From: Formosa agariphila KMM 3901
Lineage (GTDB): Bacteria; Bacteroidota; Bacteroidia; Flavobacteriales; Flavobacteriaceae
Reading direction: 5' to 3'
Length of the DNA stretch: 64,000 nt
Assembly: GCF_000723205.1 (NCBI RefSeq)
Contig: NZ_HG315671.1
Span: 3,546,001-3,610,000 of the forward strand
Shown: positions 46,045 through 54,830 of the stretch, piece after piece
Numbering within the stretch: position 1 is the stretch's first letter
Layout of the letters: every line of letters begins with the position of its first letter
Program-made: the position numbers and the translations under genes
Notes under the pieces: generated by a model
What the model saw: the letters and a program-made list of their open reading frames with translations, nothing else
Databases searched by the model: none
Told to the model about the DNA's origin: nothing

Positions 46045-46977
46045 TTATTTAGACATTAAAAAGGTAAACGGAATGTGTAATCGTGTTTGCCAAGACGCTT
46101 CCGAATGGTCGGCACCTTCAAACTTCTCATTCCTAAAGTTAGTAGTTGTATACCCCGCAGACTTAAACAACTCATTTACATCATCTTCGTATTTCTGATA
46201 ATATTTATCGAGTGTTTTCGTTCCAAAATCGAAGTAAATTTTATGCGATTCAGGATTGGGCATATGTGCCTTTATATATTTTAAAAAAGCGACTGGAAAA
46301 GGACCGTTTAATTCAGGGTCGGCACCTGGCCAATGTGTAGACATACAAATCGCTCCACCAAATATTTCTGGGTATTCGCAAATGGCATACCAAGACATTA
46401 ATCCTCCCATACTTGACCCCGCTACAACAGAATTGTTTTTATCTTTTAAGGTTGAAAAACGACTATCTATATAAGGTTTTATTTCTTCGACTAAATATTT
46501 TAAATAGTCATTTCCTTTAAAAATTAAATCTGGTTTATCTGTTTTCGCATGGGTTAAAAATGCTGACTTATCTTCTGTAGATAAATAGTCTATAGTATTT
46601 TGCGGAAACAAATCGGCATATCGTGTTTCTGAAATATTATGAATTCCCACTACAATAAAATCCTTTGTTTTATGGCTATTCATTAATTCTGAAGCCACCT
46701 CATCGACCATCCATTCTTGGTGATTCCAAGTGGCAGATGCATCGAACAACATTTGTCCATCGTGCATATATAACACGGCATATTTTTTAGATTTAGAATA
46801 TCCTTTAGGCAACCAAATATCGACCGTTCTAGGCGTGATATATTTAGATGGAAATTTAGAAATTCGTAAAATTTTTCCGGAAGATATTTCTGCATTCGAA
46901 AGTTCTACAGTTTCAATTTGACTCTGTGCATTAGTTGCTAAAACACAACATAAAACCATTAAAAAGAACTGTTTCAT
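46045..46977 (-). CDS. Esterase (alpha/beta hydrolase, esterase D/CE1-like)
   Basis: 310 residues with a signal peptide ending near NAQSQ. The nucleophile Ser is in AGSSMGGLMSWY; YMHDGQMLFDAS is the oxyanion region and GADHSEASW carries the His. Fold matches enterochelin-esterase/esterase D proteins. Its place in the middle of an alpha-glucan operon, overlapping the upstream GH13 by four bases (ATGA), suggests it removes acyl esters from a glucan or from a sugar product, but that is inference. No CBM is attached. Confidence 0.85.
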   Translation of the reverse strand: MKQFFLMVLCCVLATNAQSQIETVELSNAEISSGKILRISKFPSKYITPRTVDIWLPKGYSKSKKYAVLYMHDGQMLFDASATWNHQEWMVDEVASELMNSHKTKDFIVVGIHNISETRYADLFPQNTIDYLSTEDKSAFLTHAKTDKPDLIFKGNDYLKYLVEEIKPYIDSRFSTLKDKNNSVVAGSSMGGLMSWYAICEYPEIFGGAICMSTHWPGADPELNGPFPVAFLKYIKAHMPNPESHKIYFDFGTKTLDKYYQKYEDDVNELFKSAGYTTTNFRNEKFEGADHSEASWQTRLHIPFTFLMSK

Positions 46978-48881
46978 AATTCATTTTTTGTGGTTAATAA
47001 AAGCGGACCTTTTTCAGTAAGTTTTAAATGTGTTTCCCAAGTTACAGTTGCTCCCGTAACAACATTTTTAAGAGTTTCACCTTCTAAATTCAATTCCTTA
47101 AAGCGTGTTAAATCTAATTCTTTAGCCTCTTCATTTTTGTTTAAAATAAGAACAACCGTTTCGTCATCTTGAACTCTACACAAGACATAAATTCCATTTT
47201 CTGGAGCAAAATGAACAGTTTTACCAGTATGAATAGCCTTGCTCTTTTTTCTATAATTTAAAATCTTCGAGACAAAATCTTGCATATCGGCTTGGCTTTC
47301 GGACAAACCTAAACCGGTAAACGCATTTACAGCATCGTCTTGCCAGCCACCAGGGAAATCGGACCGAATTAAACCATGGTCGTCTGGTTGTGCCGTGTTT
47401 TGCATTAAAATTTCGGTACCATAATACATTTGCACTATGCGTGGGATGAGAAAAATATAGCTCAACGCCATTTTAGTATTAGCAATATTTTCGTGAAGCT
47501 GAGTAAATACACGGTCCATATCGTGATTGTCTGCAAAAATTAAAATATCTTCAGGAGTTGTATAAGCAAAATCCATTGCCAAACCTTCGTACATTTTTAC
47601 AAAACCAGTCGCCCAATCTTCATTTTCATTTAAGGCGCTTATTATATTTTGTTGCATCGGAAAATCCATAGTCGATTTTAAATGCGATTCGTAACCTTCT
47701 TTATTAGGTGTTCCGGCTTGCCAGTATCTTACCAATAACGGATTTGTACTCCACTCTTCACCAACAATATTAAAATTCGGGTATTCTGACATTATTGTTG
47801 AAGCCCAAGTACTCATAAATGATTTGTCGGAATACGGATAGGTATCTTGACGAATACCTGCGAGTCCCAAAGTTTCAATCCACCATATATTATTCTGAAT
47901 AATATACTTCGCCATAAATGGATTTCTCTGATTTAAATCGGGCATAGATGGCACGAACCAGCCTTCGACCATATCTTTTTTATCGACTTTTGAAGCATAG
48001 GTATCTTGATTTGTAGTGCGCCGGTGATTCGAATTACGAAGTGTTCCAGAGGTTTCAAACGTTTCTTGCTGATTCACCCAATCTGTAAAAGGCAAATCTT
48101 TCATCCACCAATGTTCACTTCCGCAATGGTTCGCCACCATATCCATGATAAGTTTTAAACCTCGAGCATCCATTTTTTGAGCCAATTCTTTATAATCTTG
48201 AAGTGTTCCAAAACGCGGGTCCACTTCATAAAAATCGGTCATGGCATAGCCGTGATACGAAGACGAATTCATATCATTTGTTAGCATAGGTGTTGGCCAA
48301 ATCGCTGTAAATCCTAAGTTATCTATATAATCTAAATGATTTATAATACCGCGAATATCGCCACCATGTCTTGCATAATTATCGGTTCTATCTATTTTTT
48401 GTTCCCTTAAATCGGTATCGATATCATTTTTAATATTCCCGTTAGAAAACCGGTCTGGCGTAATTAAATACATCACATCTGAACTATTAAAACCAATATA
48501 ATCTTCAGGGTTTTTAGGACGAGCTTTTAATTCGTATTCATATTTAACCGAGGTACCATCGGCTTTACGAAACACGATATCGAATGTTCCTGGCACCGTT
48601 GAAGCATCAATTTTTAAATCGATAAATAAATAATTCGGACTATGAGCTTGGTGCACTTCAGAAATGGAGACACCTGGATAGTTAATTTCGGGAATAGCGT
48701 TTCCTATTTCAGAGCTATTTACAAGCAATTGCAATTCTGAATTTTTGAAACCCACCCACCAATTTGGCGGTTCTAAACGTATCATTTGCGCTTGAGTTGC
48801 TAGTGTTACAAACATAAAAACCAAACTAAAAAAGATGTTTTGTTTTACGTTATAACATGTATTAAAAAATATTTTTATCAT
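46974..48881 (-). CDS. susA: Neopullulanase/cyclomaltodextrinase (GH13, SusA-like)
   Basis: 635 residues. After the export signal (about 18-32) come an N-terminal beta-sandwich, as in cyclomaltodextrinases, and the GH13 barrel with D346 (GIRQDTYPY), E375 (VGEEWS) and D454 (DNHDMDR). The C-terminal domain is of the cyclomaltodextrinase type. Expected to split maltodextrins or pullulan in the periplasm, as SusA does. Follows the GH65 gene at 138 bases, with an inverted repeat between. An in-frame start 16 codons later also exists. Confidence 0.9.
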   Translation of the reverse strand: MIKIFFNTCYNVKQNIFFSLVFMFVTLATQAQMIRLEPPNWWVGFKNSELQLLVNSSEIGNAIPEINYPGVSISEVHQAHSPNYLFIDLKIDASTVPGTFDIVFRKADGTSVKYEYELKARPKNPEDYIGFNSSDVMYLITPDRFSNGNIKNDIDTDLREQKIDRTDNYARHGGDIRGIINHLDYIDNLGFTAIWPTPMLTNDMNSSSYHGYAMTDFYEVDPRFGTLQDYKELAQKMDARGLKLIMDMVANHCGSEHWWMKDLPFTDWVNQQETFETSGTLRNSNHRRTTNQDTYASKVDKKDMVEGWFVPSMPDLNQRNPFMAKYIIQNNIWWIETLGLAGIRQDTYPYSDKSFMSTWASTIMSEYPNFNIVGEEWSTNPLLVRYWQAGTPNKEGYESHLKSTMDFPMQQNIISALNENEDWATGFVKMYEGLAMDFAYTTPEDILIFADNHDMDRVFTQLHENIANTKMALSYIFLIPRIVQMYYGTEILMQNTAQPDDHGLIRSDFPGGWQDDAVNAFTGLGLSESQADMQDFVSKILNYRKKSKAIHTGKTVHFAPENGIYVLCRVQDDETVVLILNKNEEAKELDLTRFKELNLEGETLKNVVTGATVTWETHLKLTEKGPLLLTTKNEL

Positions 48882-48958
48882 GATAACTATGAAATCTAAA
48901 ATCAGGAGTTGCTAAGTAAAAGCGCAGGATGCAGCAACTTAAAATACGATAAAAGAAA

Positions 48959-49008
48959 TGTGCATTTTGACTATTAAATTTTGATAATTCTAACCATCAA
49001 AATGCACA
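48959..49008. repeat. 12-bp inverted repeat between GH65 and susA-like genes
   Basis: TGTGCATTTTGA / TCAAAATGCACA, perfect, 26-base loop, 12 bases after the GH65 stop. On the minus strand it is followed by a T-rich stretch. Could be an intra-operon terminator or an mRNA stability element that lowers expression of the downstream hydrolases. Confidence 0.6.
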
Positions 49009-49019
49009 AGAATAAAGTA

Positions 49020-51314
49020 CTAATCTTCTAATTGAAGTACTACTTTTTTATTGTTAGCGAGTATTTCTAATTCGCTACCTTTTTCAAGTTTAAATTCAGC
49101 GCCTTTTTGAGTCACTTTAACTTTTACAACCTGATTTCTAAAATTCACTTTAAATGAATATCCTTCCCATTGTTCTGGAATTTTAGGTTCGAAAGACAAC
49201 ATATTATCTTTAATTCGCATGCCTCCAAATCCTTCAACAATACTCATCCATGTTCCTGCCATAGATGTAATGTGCAGTCCTTCTTCAACTTCTTTATTAT
49301 AGTCGTCTAAATCTAAACGCGACGTACGTAAATAAAACTCGTACGCCTGATCCATACGGTCTAATTTAGCCGCTTGAATACTGTGTACACAAGGTGATAA
49401 TGAACTTTCGTGAACCGTAAATGGCTCGTAAAAATCGAAATGACGTTCTAATTCTTCTGTAGTAAAATGATCTTCGAAAAAGTAGAACCCTTGTAATGTA
49501 TCGGCTTGTTTAATATAAGGTGAACGTAAAATACGATCCCAAGACCATTTTTGATTAATTGGTCGCGAGGCTTTATCTAAGTCGGCTACCGTAATTAATT
49601 CTTTGTCTAGGAACCCGTCTTGCTGTAAGTACACATTATATTTTTCTGAGAATGGTAAATACATGTTTCCAGCTACAGCTTTCCATTTTTCTAATTCTTC
49701 TGGAGACAGATTTACTTTATCCTGAATTCTACTAAAATCGTCCTCGTACTCTTTAGCAACTTTCTTAATATTTTCTATCGCATAATCGATACACCACTTT
49801 GCAATGTAATTGGTGTAGAAATTATTATTGACGTTGTTTTCGTACTCATTCGGACCAGTAACACCAAGAATAACATATTTATCGTGTGCTGCAGATAGCG
49901 TAGCACGCTGTTGCCAAAAACGCGCAATACCGATTAAAACTTCCAATCCTTTTTCTGGAATGTAGCTATAGTCGTTTGTGTAGCGGTAGTAGTTAAAAAT
50001 AGCAAATGCAATAGCACCGTTTCTATGAATTTCTTCGAAAGTTATCTCCCATTCGTTATGGCATTCTTCACCATTCATAGTTACCATTGGGTATAAGGCC
50101 GCACCATTTGTAAACCCTAATTTCCCTGCATTTTCAATAGCGCGATCCAAGTGATTGTAGCGATACTCTAATAAATTACGCGCCACTTTTTGATCTTTGG
50201 TCGCCATATAAAATGGAATACAATACGCTTCGGTATCCCAATATGTACTTCCGCCGTATTTCTCGCCTGTAAATCCTTTTGGACCAATATTTAAACGTGC
50301 GTCCTTACCTAAGTAGGTATGATTTAATTGCATGATATTAAATCTTATTCCTTGTTGCGCTTTAACATCTCCAGAAATGGTAATATCTGCCATGTCCCAA
50401 ATTTTAGCCCAAGCTAATTCTTGTTGCACTAATAGATGTTGGAATCCTAAGTTTACCGCTTTACTCAACGTTTCTTTTGCTGCCGAAACCAGTTGCAATG
50501 CGTCGTGATTACGATCTACAGTATACCCACCATATTTATGAATAGAAAAGGTTTGAGTTTGTTTTACTGACGTAGTAAACTTAAACATAATACTTCTATC
50601 GGAGTGCGATGTGTCTTCTTTAGCTTCAAGTTTTTGTCCGTCTAAAAAATATTCCGAAGTCATAAACGTACATGTTTTAAACTCCGTTTTCATGGTATAA
50701 GCTTCTATAAATGCCATGGCACCATCTTGAGTTACCGCAGTAGTTTCCCAAAACTTATCGTCCCAGTTGGTATCTTCATTAGTAATTCCAGAATCTAAAT
50801 ACGGCTCGAAGGTAATTTCTGCATCACCACTTAAAGGCGTAACGTTGTAAGAAATAGCCCCAACCTCATCTAAATCGATGCTTAAGAAACGTTTCGTTTC
50901 TACACGTATTTGCATGTCGTTTGGCAATGTAGCTTCAAAAGAACGCGACAACCAACCTTCTTTCATATTTAATTCACGTTTAAAATCTGAAACGTGTTTA
51001 CATGTATATAAATCTAAAGGATTTCCGTTTACGAATACATTAATACCAATCCAACTTGGAGCATTTAATACTTTAGCAAAATATTCTGGATAGCCATTTT
51101 TCCACCAACCTACACGTGTTTTATCTGGATAATATACACCAGCGATATAACTTCCTTGAAATGTTGGCCCAGAATAGTACTCTTCAAAATTAGCACGTTG
51201 CCCCATGGCACCATTACCAATACTAAATAAACTTTCTGACGATTTAACGCGTTCTACATCAAATCCTTCTTCAATAATCGACCAATTGTCTGGTTTAATA
51301 TAATCTTGATTCAT
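49020..51314 (-). CDS. mapA: GH65 glycoside phosphorylase (maltose phosphorylase type)
   Basis: 764 residues, no signal peptide, so cytoplasmic. N-terminal beta-sandwich, (alpha/alpha)6 barrel with HNEWEITFEEIHRNG, the family segment that carries the general acid Glu, and the C-terminal jellyroll. With phosphate it splits maltose to beta-glucose 1-phosphate and glucose. Next to beta-phosphoglucomutase and a sugar MFS carrier, the usual set for intracellular maltose use. Kojibiose or trehalose specificity cannot be ruled out by eye. Confidence 0.9.
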   Translation of the reverse strand: MNQDYIKPDNWSIIEEGFDVERVKSSESLFSIGNGAMGQRANFEEYYSGPTFQGSYIAGVYYPDKTRVGWWKNGYPEYFAKVLNAPSWIGINVFVNGNPLDLYTCKHVSDFKRELNMKEGWLSRSFEATLPNDMQIRVETKRFLSIDLDEVGAISYNVTPLSGDAEITFEPYLDSGITNEDTNWDDKFWETTAVTQDGAMAFIEAYTMKTEFKTCTFMTSEYFLDGQKLEAKEDTSHSDRSIMFKFTTSVKQTQTFSIHKYGGYTVDRNHDALQLVSAAKETLSKAVNLGFQHLLVQQELAWAKIWDMADITISGDVKAQQGIRFNIMQLNHTYLGKDARLNIGPKGFTGEKYGGSTYWDTEAYCIPFYMATKDQKVARNLLEYRYNHLDRAIENAGKLGFTNGAALYPMVTMNGEECHNEWEITFEEIHRNGAIAFAIFNYYRYTNDYSYIPEKGLEVLIGIARFWQQRATLSAAHDKYVILGVTGPNEYENNVNNNFYTNYIAKWCIDYAIENIKKVAKEYEDDFSRIQDKVNLSPEELEKWKAVAGNMYLPFSEKYNVYLQQDGFLDKELITVADLDKASRPINQKWSWDRILRSPYIKQADTLQGFYFFEDHFTTEELERHFDFYEPFTVHESSLSPCVHSIQAAKLDRMDQAYEFYLRTSRLDLDDYNKEVEEGLHITSMAGTWMSIVEGFGGMRIKDNMLSFEPKIPEQWEGYSFKVNFRNQVVKVKVTQKGAEFKLEKGSELEILANNKKVVLQLED

Positions 51315-51393
51315 TTTTTATTTAAGATAATAAAATACCGCGATTTATATACTGAAGAAGAATCATTCAGTGTATGCGCCGCTTTAGGGTATT

Positions 51394-52050
51394 CTAGTTG
51401 TTAATTAATTTATTTATAAATTCTGTTGAAATCTCCGTGAAGTCGTTAAAAATATAATCGGCTTCATGTAATACGTCTTGACTACCAATACCAATCGAAA
51501 TCATATGCGCCGCATTTGCAGCTTGTACGCCTGCAACAGAATCTTCAAAAACAATACAGTCTTCTGGTTTTACGTTTATAGCAGTAGCTGCATTTAAAAA
51601 CACTTCTGGGTCCGGCTTTGCTTTAGAAACATCGTTCCCATCTACAATAGCTTCAAACTTAGATAAGATGTTTACTTTCTCTAATATAATTCTTGCGTTT
51701 TTACTTGCTGAACCTAAAGACACGCCTTGGTTGTTATCTTTTAAATAATCGAGCACACGAGGCACATCTGGAAGAATTTCTGAATTATCCATTTTATTAA
51801 TAAACTCTAAATATTCGGTGTTTTTTAAAGTCATTAACTCTTGAAACTTTTCTTCGGAAACAGAAGTTTCTCCCCAAGCCAAGATTTTTTTAAGCGATTC
51901 GACTCTGCTCACGCCTTTAAGTTGTTCATTCTGAGTTTCGGTAAAATCGAAGCCTAAACTATTGGCAAGATTTTTCCAAGCCAAAAAATGATACTTTGCG
52001 GTATCTACAATAACACCGTCTAAATCGAATATAAATCCTTTTCTTTTCAT
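51394..52050 (-). CDS. pgmB: Beta-phosphoglucomutase
   Basis: 218 residues of the HAD superfamily, beta-PGM subfamily. The nucleophile Asp is in FDLDGVIVDTA, whose second Asp is the acid/base; VSRVESL, SLGSASKNA and EDSVAGVQAA follow. It converts beta-glucose 1-phosphate from the GH65 phosphorylase to glucose 6-phosphate. Its ATG overlaps the MFS stop (ATGA) and it lies 79 bases before the GH65 gene. Confidence 0.95.
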   Translation of the reverse strand: MKRKGFIFDLDGVIVDTAKYHFLAWKNLANSLGFDFTETQNEQLKGVSRVESLKKILAWGETSVSEEKFQELMTLKNTEYLEFINKMDNSEILPDVPRVLDYLKDNNQGVSLGSASKNARIILEKVNILSKFEAIVDGNDVSKAKPDPEVFLNAATAINVKPEDCIVFEDSVAGVQAANAAHMISIGIGSQDVLHEADYIFNDFTEISTEFINKLINN

Positions 52051-53429
52051 ACGTTTTCTAATTCTGGTTGATACGATATAGCATTTTTATCTGTGATTAA
52101 CAAGTTACAAAATCCTGCTATAATGAGACTTAAACCGGCCACCAACATGGCATTTATAGTTTCTTCGCCTAATAAACTAGACACAAAATTAATTCCTCCT
52201 ACTGCCGCAATAATTTGTGGGATAACAATAAACATATTGAAGATTCCCATAATAACTCCCATTTTTGTAGGATCTACGGCACTTGACAGCATGGCATATG
52301 GCATAGATAAGATACTACCCCAAGCAATTCCGACAAGAATAAATGAATATTTTAGAAATTCTGGAGCGGGTATAAAATACATGGATAAAAATCCTAAACC
52401 GCCTAAAAACAGCGATCCCATATGCACATATTTTCGATTAATCCGTTTTTTAGAAGTGTAAAAAGCTAGCACCAAAGCAAAAACCATTGATGATAATCCA
52501 TAAATTCCCATAGAGGACCCCACTAAATTTGAAGATTTTTGAAATGCAGTATTCACTACATCGAAAGCTTCAGCTTGTGCAGGGATGGTTAAATCGTAAG
52601 CCGATTCTATTGGTGCAGGTGTATGATAAATATGTTCTGTTAGTGCTGGATTGGCTAAACTCCACATGGTAAAAAAGGCGAACCAACTAAAAAATTGAAT
52701 TAACCCTAATTTTTTCATCGTGGTAGGCATGTTCCCTATATTATTTGTAATATCTGATATGAACGAATTTTTCTTAGCTTTCTCCTTTTCGAAAGCCTCC
52801 ATATCTTCTGGCGGATATTCTGAAGTTGTAAACACGGTATATAAGATACTGACTAAAAACACCACAGCACCAATACCAAAAGCGACTTTAACCGACATAG
52901 GCACAACACCCATAGGCGCGGCATCGCTAACCCCTAACTGAGAGACCATCCAAGGTAAATTACTTGCTACCCATGTACCAATACCAATAATTAGAGTTTG
53001 TACTACAAAGCCGTAAGACCGTTGAGAATCGGGCAGTTTATCGGCAACTAAGGCACGAAATGGTTCCATAGACACATTAATAGACGCATCTAAAATCCAT
53101 AAAAAACCTGCAGCCACCCATAACACAGGCGAATGTGGTACAATTAATAAGGCAATAGAGCTTAATAAAGCTCCGATTAGAAAATAAGGCTTTCGTCTTC
53201 CCCAACGTGGGCTCCAAGTACGATCGCTTAAATAACCAATAATAGGCTGAATTAATAAACCCGTTAAAGGCGCAGCTATCCATAACAATGGAATGGCTTC
53301 CTTGTCTGCACCTAGTGTTTGAAATATTCGAGACATAAAGCCTCCTTGTAATGCAAATCCGAATTGTATTCCTAGAAAACCGAAACTCATGTTCCATATT
53401 TCCCAGAAATTGAGGGCACGCTTTTTCAT
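52047..53429 (-). CDS. MFS sugar transporter (maltose/maltodextrin, GPH/SLC45-like)
   Basis: About 460 residues from the start at 53429 (MKKRALNFWEIWNMSFG); an in-frame ATG at 53477 adds 16 residues that look like leader sequence. About 12 membrane helices. The loop motif GYLSDRTWSPRWGRRKPYF is that of the sucrose/maltose-type symporters. It would carry maltose or maltose-like disaccharides from the periplasm into the cell. Between lacI and pgmB, so regulated with them. Confidence 0.88.
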   Translation of the reverse strand: MKKRALNFWEIWNMSFGFLGIQFGFALQGGFMSRIFQTLGADKEAIPLLWIAAPLTGLLIQPIIGYLSDRTWSPRWGRRKPYFLIGALLSSIALLIVPHSPVLWVAAGFLWILDASINVSMEPFRALVADKLPDSQRSYGFVVQTLIIGIGTWVASNLPWMVSQLGVSDAAPMGVVPMSVKVAFGIGAVVFLVSILYTVFTTSEYPPEDMEAFEKEKAKKNSFISDITNNIGNMPTTMKKLGLIQFFSWFAFFTMWSLANPALTEHIYHTPAPIESAYDLTIPAQAEAFDVVNTAFQKSSNLVGSSMGIYGLSSMVFALVLAFYTSKKRINRKYVHMGSLFLGGLGFLSMYFIPAPEFLKYSFILVGIAWGSILSMPYAMLSSAVDPTKMGVIMGIFNMFIVIPQIIAAVGGINFVSSLLGEETINAMLVAGLSLIIAGFCNLLITDKNAISYQPELENV

Positions 53430-53558
53430 TAATAGTATATTTAAATGAATACCATTGACAAGCGAAAAACTTATCAAAACTTATTGTGAGAAGTAAAAAT
53501 ACAAGTTTTGATTATGGCGCTAATATACAAAAGATTTTAAATTAGCCTATGTTAAATT

Positions 53559-54599
53559 TTATTTAGTAGATTCTCTTTCTTTTAATTCGGTCTCTATTAC
53601 CACCGATTTAAAATACTCGTACTCAGACTCGTTTTCTAATTTTTCTATTAATAATTCGGCAGCAACGGCTCCTATTTTCTTACCATGCTGACAAACAGTT
53701 GTAAGCGTTGGCGTAGAGTGACGAGACAAAACACCATCTGTAAAACCAATAACTTGAAGGTCTTCTGGAATTCTTTTCCCGAGTTTTCTAGCCACCTTCA
53801 TTACAGTTATAGCGTACAATTCGTTTACAGCAAAAACACCATCTATATTCGGGTTTTCTAAAAATAAAGTTTTGAGTTCTTGTTCTAAGACTTCAATATA
53901 ATCTTCAGAAACTAGCTTATCATCAACCTTTAGTATTAATTCCGATTGGGTATCAATATTATGTTCATTAAGCGCTTCAATGTAGCCTTGCGTGCGTAAA
54001 CGCCCCACACTAATATAGTCTTTAGTGGTAATGATTGCGATGTTTTTACATTGATTTTCTATCAGTTTAACGACAGCTTTTTTAGCTCCTTTTAAATCGT
54101 CTACAACAACCTTATCACAATTAATTTCATTTACTACACGATCAAACATAACAATTGGCATCCCTTGGCTAATCGTTTCATTAAAATGGTGATAATCTTG
54201 CTTTAATAATGTTTGTTTAGACATCGATAAAATAAACCCATCTATACTACCATTGGCGAGCATTTCCATGTTTATTACCTCTTTATCGAAAGACTCATTA
54301 GACAGTCCAATAATAACATTATACCCTTTTTTATTAGCAACCTCCTCTATGCCTTGAATGACTTTAGAGAAAAAATGATGTACAATTTCTGGAATAATAA
54401 TCCCTATGGTTTTGGTCTTTCTATTCTTTAAACTTAACGCAATATTATTAGGTCTGTAATTATACAATTTTGCAAAGGCCTTAACCTTCTCTCTTGTATC
54501 TTCACTAATTTCTTTACTATTTCGCAATGCTTTAGAAACTGTAGCAATAGACACATCTAATTCTTTCGCTATTTGTTTTAAGGTAACTTTCTTTTTCAT
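53559..54599 (-). CDS. LacI-family transcriptional regulator of the alpha-glucan locus
   Basis: 346 residues. The N-terminal helix-turn-helix (VTLKQIAKELDVSIATVSKA) and hinge helix precede a periplasmic-binding-like ligand domain. It is divergent from susC and heads the minus-strand operon, so likely controls both sides in response to maltose or a related sugar. Bacteroides uses the unrelated SusR; LacI control is common in flavobacterial alpha-glucan loci. A CG-centred palindrome pair lies 100-135 bases upstream of its start. Confidence 0.92.
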   Translation of the reverse strand: MKKKVTLKQIAKELDVSIATVSKALRNSKEISEDTREKVKAFAKLYNYRPNNIALSLKNRKTKTIGIIIPEIVHHFFSKVIQGIEEVANKKGYNVIIGLSNESFDKEVINMEMLANGSIDGFILSMSKQTLLKQDYHHFNETISQGMPIVMFDRVVNEINCDKVVVDDLKGAKKAVVKLIENQCKNIAIITTKDYISVGRLRTQGYIEALNEHNIDTQSELILKVDDKLVSEDYIEVLEQELKTLFLENPNIDGVFAVNELYAITVMKVARKLGKRIPEDLQVIGFTDGVLSRHSTPTLTTVCQHGKKIGAVAAELLIEKLENESEYEYFKSVVIETELKERESTK

Positions 54600-54617
54600 T
54601 GCTTATGGGTTTAACTA

Positions 54618-54648
54618 CAAATATACTACAACCTTGTCATTTTTCAAT
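54618..54648 (-). promoter_or_regulatory. Promoter of lacI
   Basis: Minus strand ATTG (54648-54645), 19-base spacer, TATATTTG (54625-54618). Spacer length and -7 match the consensus; the -33 is three of four. Leader of about 12 bases. Confidence 0.65.
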
Positions 54649-54700
54649 ATTTAACATCATTTTGATGATTTATTTGCAAAAACAGAAAAAGTTACTAACA

Positions 54701-54733
54701 CGAAAACGTTTACGTTAAGAATTTCGTAAACGT
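54701..54733. promoter_or_regulatory. Candidate LacI operators between lacI and susC
   Basis: A near-palindrome CGAAAACGTTTACG (54701-54714) is followed by TTTCGTAAACGT (54722-54733). ACGTTTACG and CGTAAACGT form 9-bp inverted arms 10 bases apart. LacI operators usually are CG-centred palindromes in AT-rich flanks, as here. The pair lies about 100 bases before susC. Confidence 0.6.
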
Positions 54734-54830
54734 AAAATCAGCTTTAACATAAAATTTACATAATTTTAATCTCGAGAAGTAAGAATACAAAACAAACAAA
54801 CCTAATCAGATTTAAATTAATTCACATTGT

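Noticed and set aside
52093-52461. 122-residue plus-strand frame
   Set aside because: Antisense to the MFS transporter gene, whose membrane topology and motifs are clear.
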